Below, piece after piece: positions 16,357-24,882 of a DNA stretch of 64,000 bases. The notes beneath the pieces were generated by a model that did not search any database, was not told where the DNA came from, and saw only the letters and a list, made by a program, of their open reading frames with translations. The first letter of the stretch is position 1. Each line of letters opens with the position of its first letter. The stretch is from assembly GCA_002490425.1 (NCBI GenBank), contig DKTZ01000019.1, forward strand, positions 1 through 64,000. The letters run 5' to 3'. The translations under genes were made by a program, and so were the position numbers. The DNA comes from Ruminococcaceae bacterium UBA7217. Its GTDB lineage: Bacteria; Bacillota; Clostridia; Oscillospirales; Acutalibacteraceae.

Positions 16357-17484
16357 ATGAAATATATTTCTGTTGCAAAATATGAAAATATTAAAATTGT
16401 GAATGACAGACAATTACCGTTTAAAGAAATAAACGACGACAGCGTATCCATTAAAATTACGGAAGAAAAACAACTGAACAGCGGTATTAAAATAAAGGCT
16501 GTATGTACTGTGCAAAAGCCTTTAAAGAGCTGTGCCGTAAGACTTATTTCAAAGGAAACGGATTGGAACACAGACAACTATGTGTTTGCACCTGCCGCAC
16601 TTTACAACGGAAACCGCTTTGACTGCGTAAACAAACAATATCCCCAACGCACAACCTGTATTGATGCAATTATGAATCAGCTCCCCTACGGTGATGAGCG
16701 AGGCTTTGTGATGTTCTTTAACCAAACAGACAAAGAACGCACCGGGGAAATTACTCTTCCCATATATTACACGGGTCTAACGGATTTGGAAGCACCACCT
16801 GCACCCTTCCCGATTACGAAAAACTGCGACGTATTATATCCGCTTTACTGCGAGGAGATAGCACCGCTTGTTATCAAGGCACGTGACGGTTTAACACGTA
16901 CATACATAACCGATGAAAAAGTTGTTGACAAGCCTATTCCCCCTCTTTCCAAAGCTGTGGATACAGACAAAACAATCTGCATTTCAGCAGAGGACAAAAA
17001 CCCTCAAATTTACAGCATTGATTCAAACGGGAATGTGCATATAAATGAAACAACCTGGGACAGGTCATTGCTTTTTGCGCTGAGAGGTGTATTTCTTGCA
17101 AACAAAGCCGAAACAGGCATTAAAGAAACCGTAAACTATTGCAGAAACAGACTTTTAGGCTCGCACTGCCCCTACCCGTTTGAGGCATTTCCTGAGGGAA
17201 ACAGGGCACACCTTGCCGCAGAAAGTTTGCTCTTTGCAAGGATAATTACGGAAGGTCTTTTCGGACTTCGGGCAGTTGGTCTTAAAAAGCTCAGAATTAA
17301 ACCGCAGATAAGTGAAGCTTGCAATAAAATTTCACTTGAAAATATTAAACTGTTTTCGGAATGTTTTGACATTACGGCGAATGCAGACGGAATAAGCTTA
17401 AACTACAACGGAAACGTCTATAAAACCGACAGTCTAAATGCTGTATTCGATTTCAACACCTGCTGTTTTGAAAACCAGGATTAA
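16357..17484 (+). CDS. Glycosidase-like protein lacking a central catalytic region
   Basis: 375 residues with no signal peptide. The N-terminal part (about 1-170) looks like the beta-sandwich of a gut-bacterial glycosidase-like family (YVFAPAALYNGNRFDC). The C-terminal part (about 240-350) looks like the final helices of an alpha/alpha-barrel glycosidase (TTWDRSLLFALRG, HCPYPFEAFPEGNRAHLAAES, GLKKLRIKPQ). The join is short, so much of the barrel expected between them seems absent. There is no frameshift, so it may be an in-frame deletion derivative. It is co-oriented with and close behind the LacI regulator. Family assignment is tentative. Confidence 0.5.
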   Translation: MKYISVAKYENIKIVNDRQLPFKEINDDSVSIKITEEKQLNSGIKIKAVCTVQKPLKSCAVRLISKETDWNTDNYVFAPAALYNGNRFDCVNKQYPQRTTCIDAIMNQLPYGDERGFVMFFNQTDKERTGEITLPIYYTGLTDLEAPPAPFPITKNCDVLYPLYCEEIAPLVIKARDGLTRTYITDEKVVDKPIPPLSKAVDTDKTICISAEDKNPQIYSIDSNGNVHINETTWDRSLLFALRGVFLANKAETGIKETVNYCRNRLLGSHCPYPFEAFPEGNRAHLAAESLLFARIITEGLFGLRAVGLKKLRIKPQISEACNKISLENIKLFSECFDITANADGISLNYNGNVYKTDSLNAVFDFNTCCFENQD

Positions 17485-17499
17485 ACGGAGATTGTTTAA

Positions 17500-17844
17500 A
17501 TGAAAGAGCGACAGGAAGTTATTGATTTTTGCCTTGAGTTTCCGCACAGCTTTGAGGATTATCCTTTTGATGACCTCAATTGGACGGTTATGCGGCGAGA
17601 GGACACTAAAAAGGGCTTTGCGTGGATTTTTGAGCGTGAAGGCAAAATTTGGGTAAACGTTAAAGTTAAACCCGACTGGGCGATGTTCTGGCGGGATAAT
17701 TACAAATCCGTTATCCCTGCATACCATATGAACAAAACCCATTGGAATTCGGTTATCTTGGACGGCACAGTCCCCGACAGCGAAATAAAAATGATGATTT
17801 CAGAAAGCTTTGAGCTTTGCGGTAAAAGTAAGACAAGAGGTTAG
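17500..17844 (+). CDS. MmcQ/YjbR-family protein
   Basis: 114 residues, the full length of the MmcQ/YjbR (CyaY-like fold) family, with the typical pattern: an N-terminal CLEFPHSFEDYPF segment, KIWVNVKVKPDWAMFWRD in the middle and NKTHWNSVILDGTVPDSEI near the end. Members are called DNA-binding but the biochemical role is unclear. It lies 15 nt after the glycosidase-like gene and 2 nt before the GNAT gene, probably one transcript. The ATG at 17500 follows GGAG. Confidence 0.85.
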   Translation: MKERQEVIDFCLEFPHSFEDYPFDDLNWTVMRREDTKKGFAWIFEREGKIWVNVKVKPDWAMFWRDNYKSVIPAYHMNKTHWNSVILDGTVPDSEIKMMISESFELCGKSKTRG

Positions 17845-17846
17845 AT

Positions 17847-18299
17847 ATGAGATTTGAATATACAAACGGAAATAATAATGATTTTATTTTGCTGTGTAAT
17901 GAATTGGATAAATTTTTGAATGAGATTTCAGGCGGAGAAAAAAACAGAGCCGAGTATATTCAGTATAACGCAACAGATGATATTCACGATGTTTATATAG
18001 CATATGACAATGATATTCCGATAGGATGTGCAGGATTTAAGAAATATGACAGCGAAACTGCCGAAGTCAAAAGAGTATTTATTAAAAAGGATTATCGCGG
18101 ACAGGGAGTATCAAGAGAACTTATGAATTTGCTTGAAAAGTCAGCACGCAAACAAGGGTATAAATATTTTATATTAGAGTCCGGAGAGCCGCTTATATCG
18201 GCTATGGCTTTATACAGAAAAATCGGTTATAAAGTCATACCTAATTACGGGCAATATGCTGATATGAAAGATTCTGTTTGTATGAAGAAAAAATTATAA
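17847..18299 (+). CDS. GNAT-family N-acetyltransferase
   Basis: 150 residues with the acetyl-CoA-binding motif VFIKKDYRGQGVSRELM (R/Q-x-x-G-x-G/A) around residues 72-88, preceded by the core strand PIGCAGFKKYD and followed by ESGEPLISAMALYRKIGY. The substrate cannot be deduced. It starts 2 nt after the MmcQ gene with GAGG upstream and closes the plus-strand run begun by the LacI regulator. Confidence 0.85.
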   Translation: MRFEYTNGNNNDFILLCNELDKFLNEISGGEKNRAEYIQYNATDDIHDVYIAYDNDIPIGCAGFKKYDSETAEVKRVFIKKDYRGQGVSRELMNLLEKSARKQGYKYFILESGEPLISAMALYRKIGYKVIPNYGQYADMKDSVCMKKKL

Positions 18300-18336
18300 A
18301 ATTTTTTAATAATAAGATGATAATATAGCAGCAGTA

Positions 18337-18363
18337 GGGAAAGTCGAGGTCGGCATTCCCTGA
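18337..18363 (+). repeat. Variable-stem hairpin, subfamily B
   Basis: GGGAAAGTCG (18337-18346), AGGT, CGGCATTCCC (18351-18360): 9 of 10 positions pair. The GTCGAGGTCGGC core is identical to 7000-7025, with different but still paired outer stem bases. The flank here is TGA instead of CTAC. Confidence 0.6.
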
Positions 18364-18391
18364 AAACAACAGAAACATTAAACTTTATCAC

Positions 18392-18417
18392 GGGCAGATG
18401 TGGGCATCTGCCCCTAC
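18392..18417 (+). repeat. Variable-stem hairpin, subfamily A
   Basis: GGGCAGATG (18392-18400), loop TGGG, CATCTGCCC (18405-18413), then CTAC. Perfect 9-bp stem. Confidence 0.7.
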
Positions 18418-18496
18418 TGTTGACCATTCCTATCCCTCTTCGATGGAGCGAATAATTTGGCTTTTACACGGCATATATTTTGCCTTATGGCAACAA

Positions 18497-18520
18497 AAAA
18501 GAGCGGCGAACCGCTCTTTT
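18497..18520. terminator. Bidirectional terminator
   Basis: AAAAGAGCGG (18497-18506), loop CGAA, CCGCTCTTTT (18511-18520), with A and T runs on the outer sides. It sits between the convergent GNAT (+) and peptidase (-) genes and can serve both. Confidence 0.85.
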
Positions 18521-18531
18521 TCTTTATCTCG

Positions 18532-19209
18532 TCACACGGAAAAGGTTTGAACATCTCCGAGTAATTTTATATTTCCGTTATCGGCAACAATTGCGCCCTT
18601 TCTGTCAGCGAGGGCATATACCGTTTTTTGTCTTTCCTGAAGCACACGTTTGATTGCATCGTTTTGCACATCGGTATCTGCGTAATGAACCTCTAAATAG
18701 AAACTGTCCAAATATCCGAGTCCCTCATAATAGTTAAATTCATTATAGTAATCGTCAGGCGATAAGTGGTATTCGGACAGCTGAATTACCGCCCCTGCAC
18801 TGTAACCCATAACAATACCGTTATGATTTTTGAGAACTTCGGTTAAGTCAAATTCTTTTATGCGCTCCGCCATTCGCTCAGGCGCACCGCCTGTAAAATA
18901 TATAATATCTGCCTGCTTTATTTTTTCTGCGGCGGTTTCTTTAGTATCGGTAAAATAATTTATAAAAGTAATATTCTTTTCGGATATGCCGTAAGACAAA
19001 AATCCGCTGACAATTCCGTCATAGTATTTCCCTTTTTTGAATAGTTTTTTACCGTATAACCGATTCCAGTCCGATAAGGATTTAACCTCGCTGTCCCTGA
19101 AAGAGAATGCAACCACTGCAACAGAGTAATTCGGCTTAATATAATTTTTAAGACAGTCTTGTAAATAAGGACTGTCTATTTCATAACAGTCAAGCAAAAT
19201 ATTTACCAT
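18532..19209 (-). CDS. Peptidase S51 (dipeptidase E-like)
   Basis: About 225 residues, class I glutamine-amidotransferase-like fold of family S51. The nucleophile elbow is VMGYSAGAVIQLS with the catalytic Ser near residue 118, and the catalytic His is probably that of LEVHYADTD. Family members hydrolyse N-terminal Asp dipeptides or act on cyanophycin-like substrates. The ATG at 19209 overlaps the stop of the upstream gene (TAATG), so it is coupled to the radical-SAM-linked gene, an unusual partnership. Confidence 0.85.
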   Translation of the reverse strand: MVNILLDCYEIDSPYLQDCLKNYIKPNYSVAVVAFSFRDSEVKSLSDWNRLYGKKLFKKGKYYDGIVSGFLSYGISEKNITFINYFTDTKETAAEKIKQADIIYFTGGAPERMAERIKEFDLTEVLKNHNGIVMGYSAGAVIQLSEYHLSPDDYYNEFNYYEGLGYLDSFYLEVHYADTDVQNDAIKRVLQERQKTVYALADRKGAIVADNGNIKLLGDVQTFSV

Positions 19210-19892
19210 TATTCCCACTCGTGTCCTTCTGCTGTATAAGATTTAAGTTTTATTATTGAAGCACAGTCGGCGTCTGTGGTGCTGTTTTCTGTGATTTTTC
19301 CGATTATCAGCGAAGGGTTAATGTTATTCTGTATTCCCGAGGAGAGAGTAATATTTAATACAGCAAAGCCGTTTTCGCAGTCTACGGAATATTTAAGGAT
19401 TTTATCCTTAATGTCAACCTCTCTTTCGACCTTTTCTCTGCCCTTTTTAACTTTCTTTATTACTGTTATTTTGTCATCTGAAAGTATTTTTTCGGCATGC
19501 TCGGGAAAGGTTTCGTCAGCACCCTCAAATATTATTTTGTAATCTGCCCAAGCAATTTCCTGCGGAAGAAATTTGGGCACGGCGATTTTTGTAACGTGAA
19601 TATCGGGCGGTAAAGCAGAGTCAAGACGGGCAGTCAGCTCTTCTAAATTCTCTTCTTGCATAAGCCTTATATCCACGGTTTCACAGTAGCTTTCCGTGCC
19701 CAGTGACAGAGGCATTGCAAAGGTTAAAAACGCACGGGGATTATACCCTTCCGTAAACCAAATCGGGATTTTTGCACGCTTTATTGCCCTTGTGAAAAGG
19801 TGAACTGTGTCAAGGTGAGATATATATTTTGCCATTCCCGTTTTTTCATAGAAAACACGGATATCTGAGTGCCATTTATTTGGTTCGGGCAT
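19209..19892 (-). CDS. Radical-SAM-linked protein (TIGR03936/DUF2344)
   Basis: About 227 residues with the family hallmarks: N-terminal GMAKYISHLDTVHLFTRAIKRA followed by IPIWFTEGYNPRAFLTFAMPLSLGTES. It is normally encoded directly after, or fused to, the TIGR03960 radical SAM protein, as here, and is inferred to modify RNA or a ribosome-associated target with it. The start at 19892 follows GGAGG at 8-nt spacing and overlaps the upstream gene. The usual next genes (RNase E/G, rplU, obgE) are absent. Confidence 0.88.
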   Translation of the reverse strand: MPEPNKWHSDIRVFYEKTGMAKYISHLDTVHLFTRAIKRAKIPIWFTEGYNPRAFLTFAMPLSLGTESYCETVDIRLMQEENLEELTARLDSALPPDIHVTKIAVPKFLPQEIAWADYKIIFEGADETFPEHAEKILSDDKITVIKKVKKGREKVEREVDIKDKILKYSVDCENGFAVLNITLSSGIQNNINPSLIIGKITENSTTDADCASIIKLKSYTAEGHEWE

Positions 19893-21723
19893 CACATTTA
19901 CCTCCGTTCAGCATATTTGCCCCGCAGGCAGAGCATTTTATTCTGCAATGCGGCGTTGTTTCGCTCCTGTGGGCTTTTTTATTCTCCTCAATAAGGAAAT
20001 CCTTGCGTATTCCGTAATCCATAACGTCCCACGGGAATACCTCGTCATATTTCCTTACTCTGTTCGCGTAAAATTCGGGCTCTAAGCCGCACTCTGAGAA
20101 CGCTTCAAGCCAATTGTCATAGTTAAAATATTCGTCCCAGCTGTCAAACCTTGAGCCTTTTTGCCACGCCTTGTAAATAACCTGACCGAGCCGCCTGTCA
20201 CCCCTCGCCAAAACACCCTCAAGCACGCTTGTTTTTGATTCGTGATAGCTGACTGAAATTTTACGGCTGTGAACGGACGAGAGCAAATGCTTTTGTTTTT
20301 CAACAAGGCTTTCGGGCTTGTCCTGCGGCTCCCACTGAAACGGTGTAAAAGGCTTCGGCACAAATGAAGCACAACTGACTGTTACTGTGGGTGGTTTGCC
20401 CTTGGGTTTATCGGGATTTTGATAGTAAATGTCAAGCACCTTTTGAGCTAAATCGGCAATACCCTTAACATCGTCCATTGTTTCGGTCGGAAGCCCCATC
20501 ATAAAGTAAAGCTTAATTGAATTCCAACCGCCCGACCAAGCCATTGAGGCTGTGCGTGCAACGTCCTCCTCCGTAACGTTTTTATTTATAGCGTCACGAA
20601 GCCTTTGCGTGCCTGCTTCCGGGGCAAAGGTAAGTCCGCTTCGGCGGATTTTTTTTAGCTCATTTAAAAGCTCGTCCGAAAAATTGTCAACACGAAGCGA
20701 CGGCAATGCCACATTGATTTTTTCAGGCAATGCCCATTCAAAGAGTTTAGGAATAAGCTTGTCAATCTGCGAATAATCGCTTGTTGAAAGAGAGCAAAGT
20801 GAAACTTCCTCATAGCCCGTTGCATCGCTTATTAAATGGCACTGTCTGTCAATTGTGTCGGCGCTTTTTTCGCGTATGGGTCTGTAAATAAAGCCTGCCT
20901 GACAAAATCTGCACCCTCGAATACACCCTCTGAAAACCTCGCCTATTGTTCTGTCCTGCACGGTTTCAATGAACGGAACGACAAATTTTTCGGGATAATG
21001 CGAATTGTTCAAATCCGAAACTATTCTCTTTTTTACTTTTTTCGGTGCAGTTTCGCTGTTTTTGTATTCCTTTACCGTGCCGTCGTCATTGTATGTAACC
21101 TCGTAAAATTCGGGAACATAAACGCCCTCAATTTTTGCGGCTTCACGTAAAAATTCAAGCCTTGTTGAGCCTTTTTCCTTATGCTCAATAAGCAAATCAA
21201 TAAGCTCGTTTGTGACCTCCTCGCCCTCACCGGGGAGAACAATGTCAATAAAATCGGTAATCGGCTCTGCGTTGCATACACAAGGTCCGCCTGCAACAAT
21301 AATGGGAGTAAGCGAGTGCCTGTCCTTTTTCAAAACAGGAACGCCGCCCAAGTCCAGCATATTAAGCACATTTGTATAGCTTAATTCATACTGCATTGTA
21401 AAGCCGATAAGGTCAAATTCACTTATCGGGTCGCCGCTTTCAAGCCCGTAAAGCTTAACGCCGTTTTTTCGCATAAGAGCTTCCATATCCTCCCACGGAG
21501 CAAAAACGCGCTCGCACCAAGCGTCTTGTCTGTCATTTACAAGGCTGTAAAGGATTTTAAGCCCTAAATGAGACATACCTATTTCATAGCTGTCGGGAAA
21601 ACAAAAAGCATACCGAAGCTTTACGTCGTCCTTATTTTTTATCACAGAATTAAGCTCACCGCCCGTATACCTTGCAGGCTTTTGAACTTTTTTGAGTAAC
21701 GGTTCAACTTCCTTTTTTATCAT
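19876..21723 (-). CDS. Radical SAM protein, TIGR03960 family
   Basis: About 615 residues. An N-terminal B12-binding-like domain (PDSYEIGMSHLGLKILYSL, VAGGPCVCNAEPI) is followed by a radical SAM core with the Cx3Cx2C cluster motif in RGCIRGCRFCQAGFIYRP near residue 270 and a GLTFAPEAGTQRLRDAINK segment. The reaction is unknown; the family occurs paired with the TIGR03936 protein encoded next. The ATG at 21723 with GTGAGG upstream is the start; a GTG 12 nt upstream is less likely. Confidence 0.9.
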   Translation of the reverse strand: MIKKEVEPLLKKVQKPARYTGGELNSVIKNKDDVKLRYAFCFPDSYEIGMSHLGLKILYSLVNDRQDAWCERVFAPWEDMEALMRKNGVKLYGLESGDPISEFDLIGFTMQYELSYTNVLNMLDLGGVPVLKKDRHSLTPIIVAGGPCVCNAEPITDFIDIVLPGEGEEVTNELIDLLIEHKEKGSTRLEFLREAAKIEGVYVPEFYEVTYNDDGTVKEYKNSETAPKKVKKRIVSDLNNSHYPEKFVVPFIETVQDRTIGEVFRGCIRGCRFCQAGFIYRPIREKSADTIDRQCHLISDATGYEEVSLCSLSTSDYSQIDKLIPKLFEWALPEKINVALPSLRVDNFSDELLNELKKIRRSGLTFAPEAGTQRLRDAINKNVTEEDVARTASMAWSGGWNSIKLYFMMGLPTETMDDVKGIADLAQKVLDIYYQNPDKPKGKPPTVTVSCASFVPKPFTPFQWEPQDKPESLVEKQKHLLSSVHSRKISVSYHESKTSVLEGVLARGDRRLGQVIYKAWQKGSRFDSWDEYFNYDNWLEAFSECGLEPEFYANRVRKYDEVFPWDVMDYGIRKDFLIEENKKAHRSETTPHCRIKCSACGANMLNGGKCDARTK

Positions 21724-21777
21724 AAGAAACCTCACAAATAAATATTATATATATTATACTTCATATTCTGATTTTTT

Positions 21778-22380
21778 TCAACATTCCTCTTTTGAAAACA
21801 TCGATAAAGAAAGCATCAGGGCGATAATCAGCATTGTAAAGTTACGGCGTGTGGTCAAAAGTAAATATCCGCCGTAGAAAATTAAAAGACAAATAAAAAT
21901 CACAGATGTGCAAATCAAAACTGTTTTTGCTATTTTGAAATCAAATGCTTTTGAAATCAAATAGTAAATGACCTTTCCCCCGTCAAGTCCTTTTATCGGT
22001 AAAAGGTTGAAGGTCATCAGAATAAGATTCACGCACGACGCATTAAAGCATTTAATATTGCCGTTCTGCAAATAAATGAGTATTAAAAACACAAACAGAA
22101 TCAAATTTACAAACGGACCTGCAAGAGCGATAATAATTTCCTGTATTAAGCTTATACCCGTTTCCTGCCGTCTCCTGATATTTATTCCCGTAAGCTCAAG
22201 AGATACGCTCAAAGGAGCATTGCCGAGAGCAGTCATTGCCGTTATATGACCCATTTCGTGAAAAAGAGAAAACAAAACGGCGTACAGCACATTTTCTGTA
22301 TGCAATGACAGCATAAACGTAATCAAGGCAAGAAAGTGCCACGTAACACAGACAGGTACACCGCAAACTTTAAACTTCAT
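21778..22380 (-). CDS. Site-2 protease family M50 (SpoIVFB-like)
   Basis: About 200 residues and strongly hydrophobic, with the intramembrane zinc motif HEMGH near residue 42 in SLFHEMGHITAM and the second metal-binding segment NLLPIKGLDGGKV, which together identify an S2P-type protease of the SpoIVFB branch. In sporulating Firmicutes SpoIVFB cleaves pro-sigma-K in the mother cell. The upstream open frame is shadow; the ATG at 22380 starts one base after the stop of the small partner gene, the position occupied by spoIVFA in Bacillus. Confidence 0.8.
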   Translation of the reverse strand: MKFKVCGVPVCVTWHFLALITFMLSLHTENVLYAVLFSLFHEMGHITAMTALGNAPLSVSLELTGINIRRRQETGISLIQEIIIALAGPFVNLILFVFLILIYLQNGNIKCFNASCVNLILMTFNLLPIKGLDGGKVIYYLISKAFDFKIAKTVLICTSVIFICLLIFYGGYLLLTTRRNFTMLIIALMLSLSMFSKEEC

Positions 22381-22381
22381 A

Positions 22382-22729
22382 TTAAAAAATATCGGGAGAA
22401 GTGCTCGTCGCCTCTCCCTTAGTTTCATCTTCGCTTGAAATGCTCTCAATCGGTGCAAAGGTTTCCTTTGCCGCATTTTTAAGTGTGCCGAGCACCTGCG
22501 AAACCGCCATATCGGTCTTTTTTATTTCACTGTAAAAATTTCCGATGTTTTGTGAAACCGAACCGCCCGTTCTGCTTATCAGAAACAAAACAAGAATTAT
22601 TACTGCGCCGAGGATTAGCTGAAGCGTCAGAAGCTTTGTCCTGACAGGGATTTCGGTTTGTTTTTTATTTCGGGTTCTTTGAGGTCTTTCGGTTTTTATT
22701 GTATTTTCTCTTATGTTTTCTTCGTTCAT
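22382..22729 (-). CDS. Small single-pass membrane protein, possible SpoIVFA counterpart
   Basis: About 115 residues: a charged, cytoplasmic-like N-terminus (about 1-32, many Arg/Lys), one transmembrane segment (about 33-53, LQLILGAVIILVLFLI), and a short extracytoplasmic tail of about 60 residues ending in acidic Ser/Thr-rich sequence. Position directly upstream of a SpoIVFB-like protease suggests a SpoIVFA-type regulator, but the LytM domain of Bacillus SpoIVFA is missing. The role is inferred from context only. Start ATG at 22729 behind AGGTGA. Confidence 0.6.
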   Translation of the reverse strand: MNEENIRENTIKTERPQRTRNKKQTEIPVRTKLLTLQLILGAVIILVLFLISRTGGSVSQNIGNFYSEIKKTDMAVSQVLGTLKNAAKETFAPIESISSEDETKGEATSTSPDIF

Positions 22730-22824
22730 TTTTATCACCTATAATGATAATATGACTGTGTGTTCGTGATTAGAACATAATATTTTTAAGGGCAATAATC
22801 ACTCAAATAGCGAGCGAACGAAAC

Positions 22825-22849
22825 GGGACGACGGGTCGTCGTCCCCTAC
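22825..22849 (+). repeat. Variable-stem hairpin, subfamily B
   Basis: GGGACGACG (22825-22833), GGT, CGTCGTCCC (22837-22845), then CTAC. Perfect 9-bp stem. Confidence 0.65.
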
Positions 22850-22858
22850 AAAAGCAAC

Positions 22859-22889
22859 AGAAAAAACGGCAGGCAAAAAGCCCACCGTT
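22859..22889 (-). terminator. Terminator of the rnjA-ftsH operon
   Basis: AACGGCAGGC (22865-22874) pairs with GCCCACCGTT (22880-22889) around AAAAA, with one mismatched position. On the minus strand it is followed by a T run. It lies 20 nt after ftsH. Confidence 0.75.
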
Positions 22890-22909
22890 ATATTGATTTT
22901 AAATCACAA

Positions 22910-24862
22910 TTATTCTTCTGTATTTTCGGTATTATCTGTCTGCGTTTTGTCCTCTTCGGCTTTTTCTTTTGTTTCAGCATTTTTTTCTTCAAAAACCTTT
23001 TTTTCCGGTTCTTCGGGTAAAACGCCGTTTTCCATAAGAGATTTAAACTGCTGTTCGTTAATCTTTTCGAGCTTCACAAGCGTTTCGGCTACAAGGTGAA
23101 GCTTATCAATATGCTCATTGAGAATTTCTTCTGTGCGGTTATAAGCATTTGAAATTATCTTTTCAACTTCTTCGTCAATTGCCGATGCAATTGTTTCAGA
23201 GTAATTGCGGACATGGTTATAATCCTTGCCTATAAACACCTCGTCATTGCCGCCGCCGAATGAAATCGGACCGAGTTTTTCACTCATACCGTATTTCGTT
23301 ACCATACTTCTTGCAAGCTCTGACGCACGCTGAATATCGTTTGATGCACCTGTTGAAATATCGTTAAATATAATTTTTTCAGCAACTCTGCCGCCTAAAA
23401 GCCCAACAATATCGTCAAGCATTCTTGACTTCATAAGGTGCATTTCATCTTTCTCGGGCTGATACATTGTAAATCCGCCTGCCATACCTCTCGGTATAAT
23501 TGAAATGTGCGTAACAGGGTCACGGTTTTCAAGATAATAGGATGAAACGGCGTGGCCTGCCTCGTGATAAGCGGTAATTTTCTTATCCTTTTCGGTAATC
23601 TGCTTTGATTTCTTCTCACTGCCCACAACTACCTTAATTGTAGCTTCTTCAATTTCAGCCATAGTTATAGCCAACAGCTTGCGCTTTGCAGCAAGAAGAG
23701 CCGCCTCATTAAGAAGATTTTCAAGGTCAGCGCCAGTAAAGCCCACCGTTTCAGCAGCAATAGTGCGAAGATTTACATCGGGAGCTAACGGCTTATTTTT
23801 AGCGTGAACCTTGAGTATTTCCTCTCTGCCCTGAATGTCGGGGTAGCCGACCGTTACCTGACGGTCAAATCTGCCAGGTCGAAGTAAGGCAGGGTCAAGA
23901 ATGTCAGGTCTGTTGGTAGCCGCAATGACAATAACGCCCGAATTTACTCCGAAGCCGTCCATTTCAACAAGGAGCTGATTGAGAGTCTGCTCACGCTCAT
24001 CGTGACCGCCTCCCATACCTGCGCCTCTGTGCCTGCCGACTGCGTCAATCTCGTCAATAAATATAATGGCAGGTGAATGTTTCTTAGCCTCATTGAAAAG
24101 GTCACGCACACGTGAAGCACCGACACCGACATACATTTCAACGAAATCCGAACCTGAAATTGAGAAAAAGGGTGCGTCCGCCTCACCTGCTACTGCCTTT
24201 GCAAGGAGCGTTTTACCTGTACCGGGAGGGCCGACAAGCAAAACTCCCTTCGGAATTCTTGCACCGAGCTTATTGAAATCAGAAGGATTTTTAAGAAATT
24301 CAACAATTTCCTGAAGCTCTTCCTTTTCTTCGTCTGCACCTGCGACCATATCAAAGGTAATCTTATTTTTTTCATCATCGCCGCGCTTAACACGTGCCTT
24401 GCCAAAGCTTATTGCCCTGTTTTCTTCATTATTAACGGTGTTGTTCATCTTTTTAAGCATAACAACCATAAAGATGAGAACAGCTCCCGAAAGAATAGCC
24501 AACGGCAGAATGCTTGCCCACCAAGAATTTGACGAGCCGGCTTTATAGTTCATCTCAATTTTAGCATCGGGATGCTCAATATTATATTTGTGAACCGAAT
24601 CGTGAATATCGGAAAGGAAAAGATTAACATTTGGAACGGTATATTTTTTAGCCTCTTCTTCGCCGTTCAGCTTGTATACAAGCGAGCCGCTCGAAAGATT
24701 CAGCTCATACTCCGTAACCTGACCTTTATCAAAATATTCAACAACCTGATAATACTTAACACCCTTTCCCGTGTTGTTGCCGTAATAAAAATACATAACG
24801 GCAATGAAGCACAGAGGAATAACTATATAAGGTATAAGTATTTTCCAATTTCTCTTTTTCAA
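22910..24862 (-). CDS. ftsH: ATP-dependent zinc metalloprotease FtsH
   Basis: 650 residues, membrane-bound AAA+ protease that degrades misfolded membrane and short-lived regulatory proteins. Two N-terminal membrane segments flank an extracytoplasmic domain. Walker A VGPPGTGKTLLAKAV (about residue 210), Walker B IIFIDEIDAVG, second region of homology RPDILDPALLRPGRFDR and the zinc site HEAGH are all present. The tail of about 35 residues is Glu/Lys/Thr-rich low complexity. Last gene of the rnjA-gdpP-rplI-dnaB-tilS-hpt-ftsH run. Confidence 0.96.
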   Translation of the reverse strand: MKKRNWKILIPYIVIPLCFIAVMYFYYGNNTGKGVKYYQVVEYFDKGQVTEYELNLSSGSLVYKLNGEEEAKKYTVPNVNLFLSDIHDSVHKYNIEHPDAKIEMNYKAGSSNSWWASILPLAILSGAVLIFMVVMLKKMNNTVNNEENRAISFGKARVKRGDDEKNKITFDMVAGADEEKEELQEIVEFLKNPSDFNKLGARIPKGVLLVGPPGTGKTLLAKAVAGEADAPFFSISGSDFVEMYVGVGASRVRDLFNEAKKHSPAIIFIDEIDAVGRHRGAGMGGGHDEREQTLNQLLVEMDGFGVNSGVIVIAATNRPDILDPALLRPGRFDRQVTVGYPDIQGREEILKVHAKNKPLAPDVNLRTIAAETVGFTGADLENLLNEAALLAAKRKLLAITMAEIEEATIKVVVGSEKKSKQITEKDKKITAYHEAGHAVSSYYLENRDPVTHISIIPRGMAGGFTMYQPEKDEMHLMKSRMLDDIVGLLGGRVAEKIIFNDISTGASNDIQRASELARSMVTKYGMSEKLGPISFGGGNDEVFIGKDYNHVRNYSETIASAIDEEVEKIISNAYNRTEEILNEHIDKLHLVAETLVKLEKINEQQFKSLMENGVLPEEPEKKVFEEKNAETKEKAEEDKTQTDNTENTEE

Positions 24863-24882
24863 TATAGTTTACACTCCTGTTT

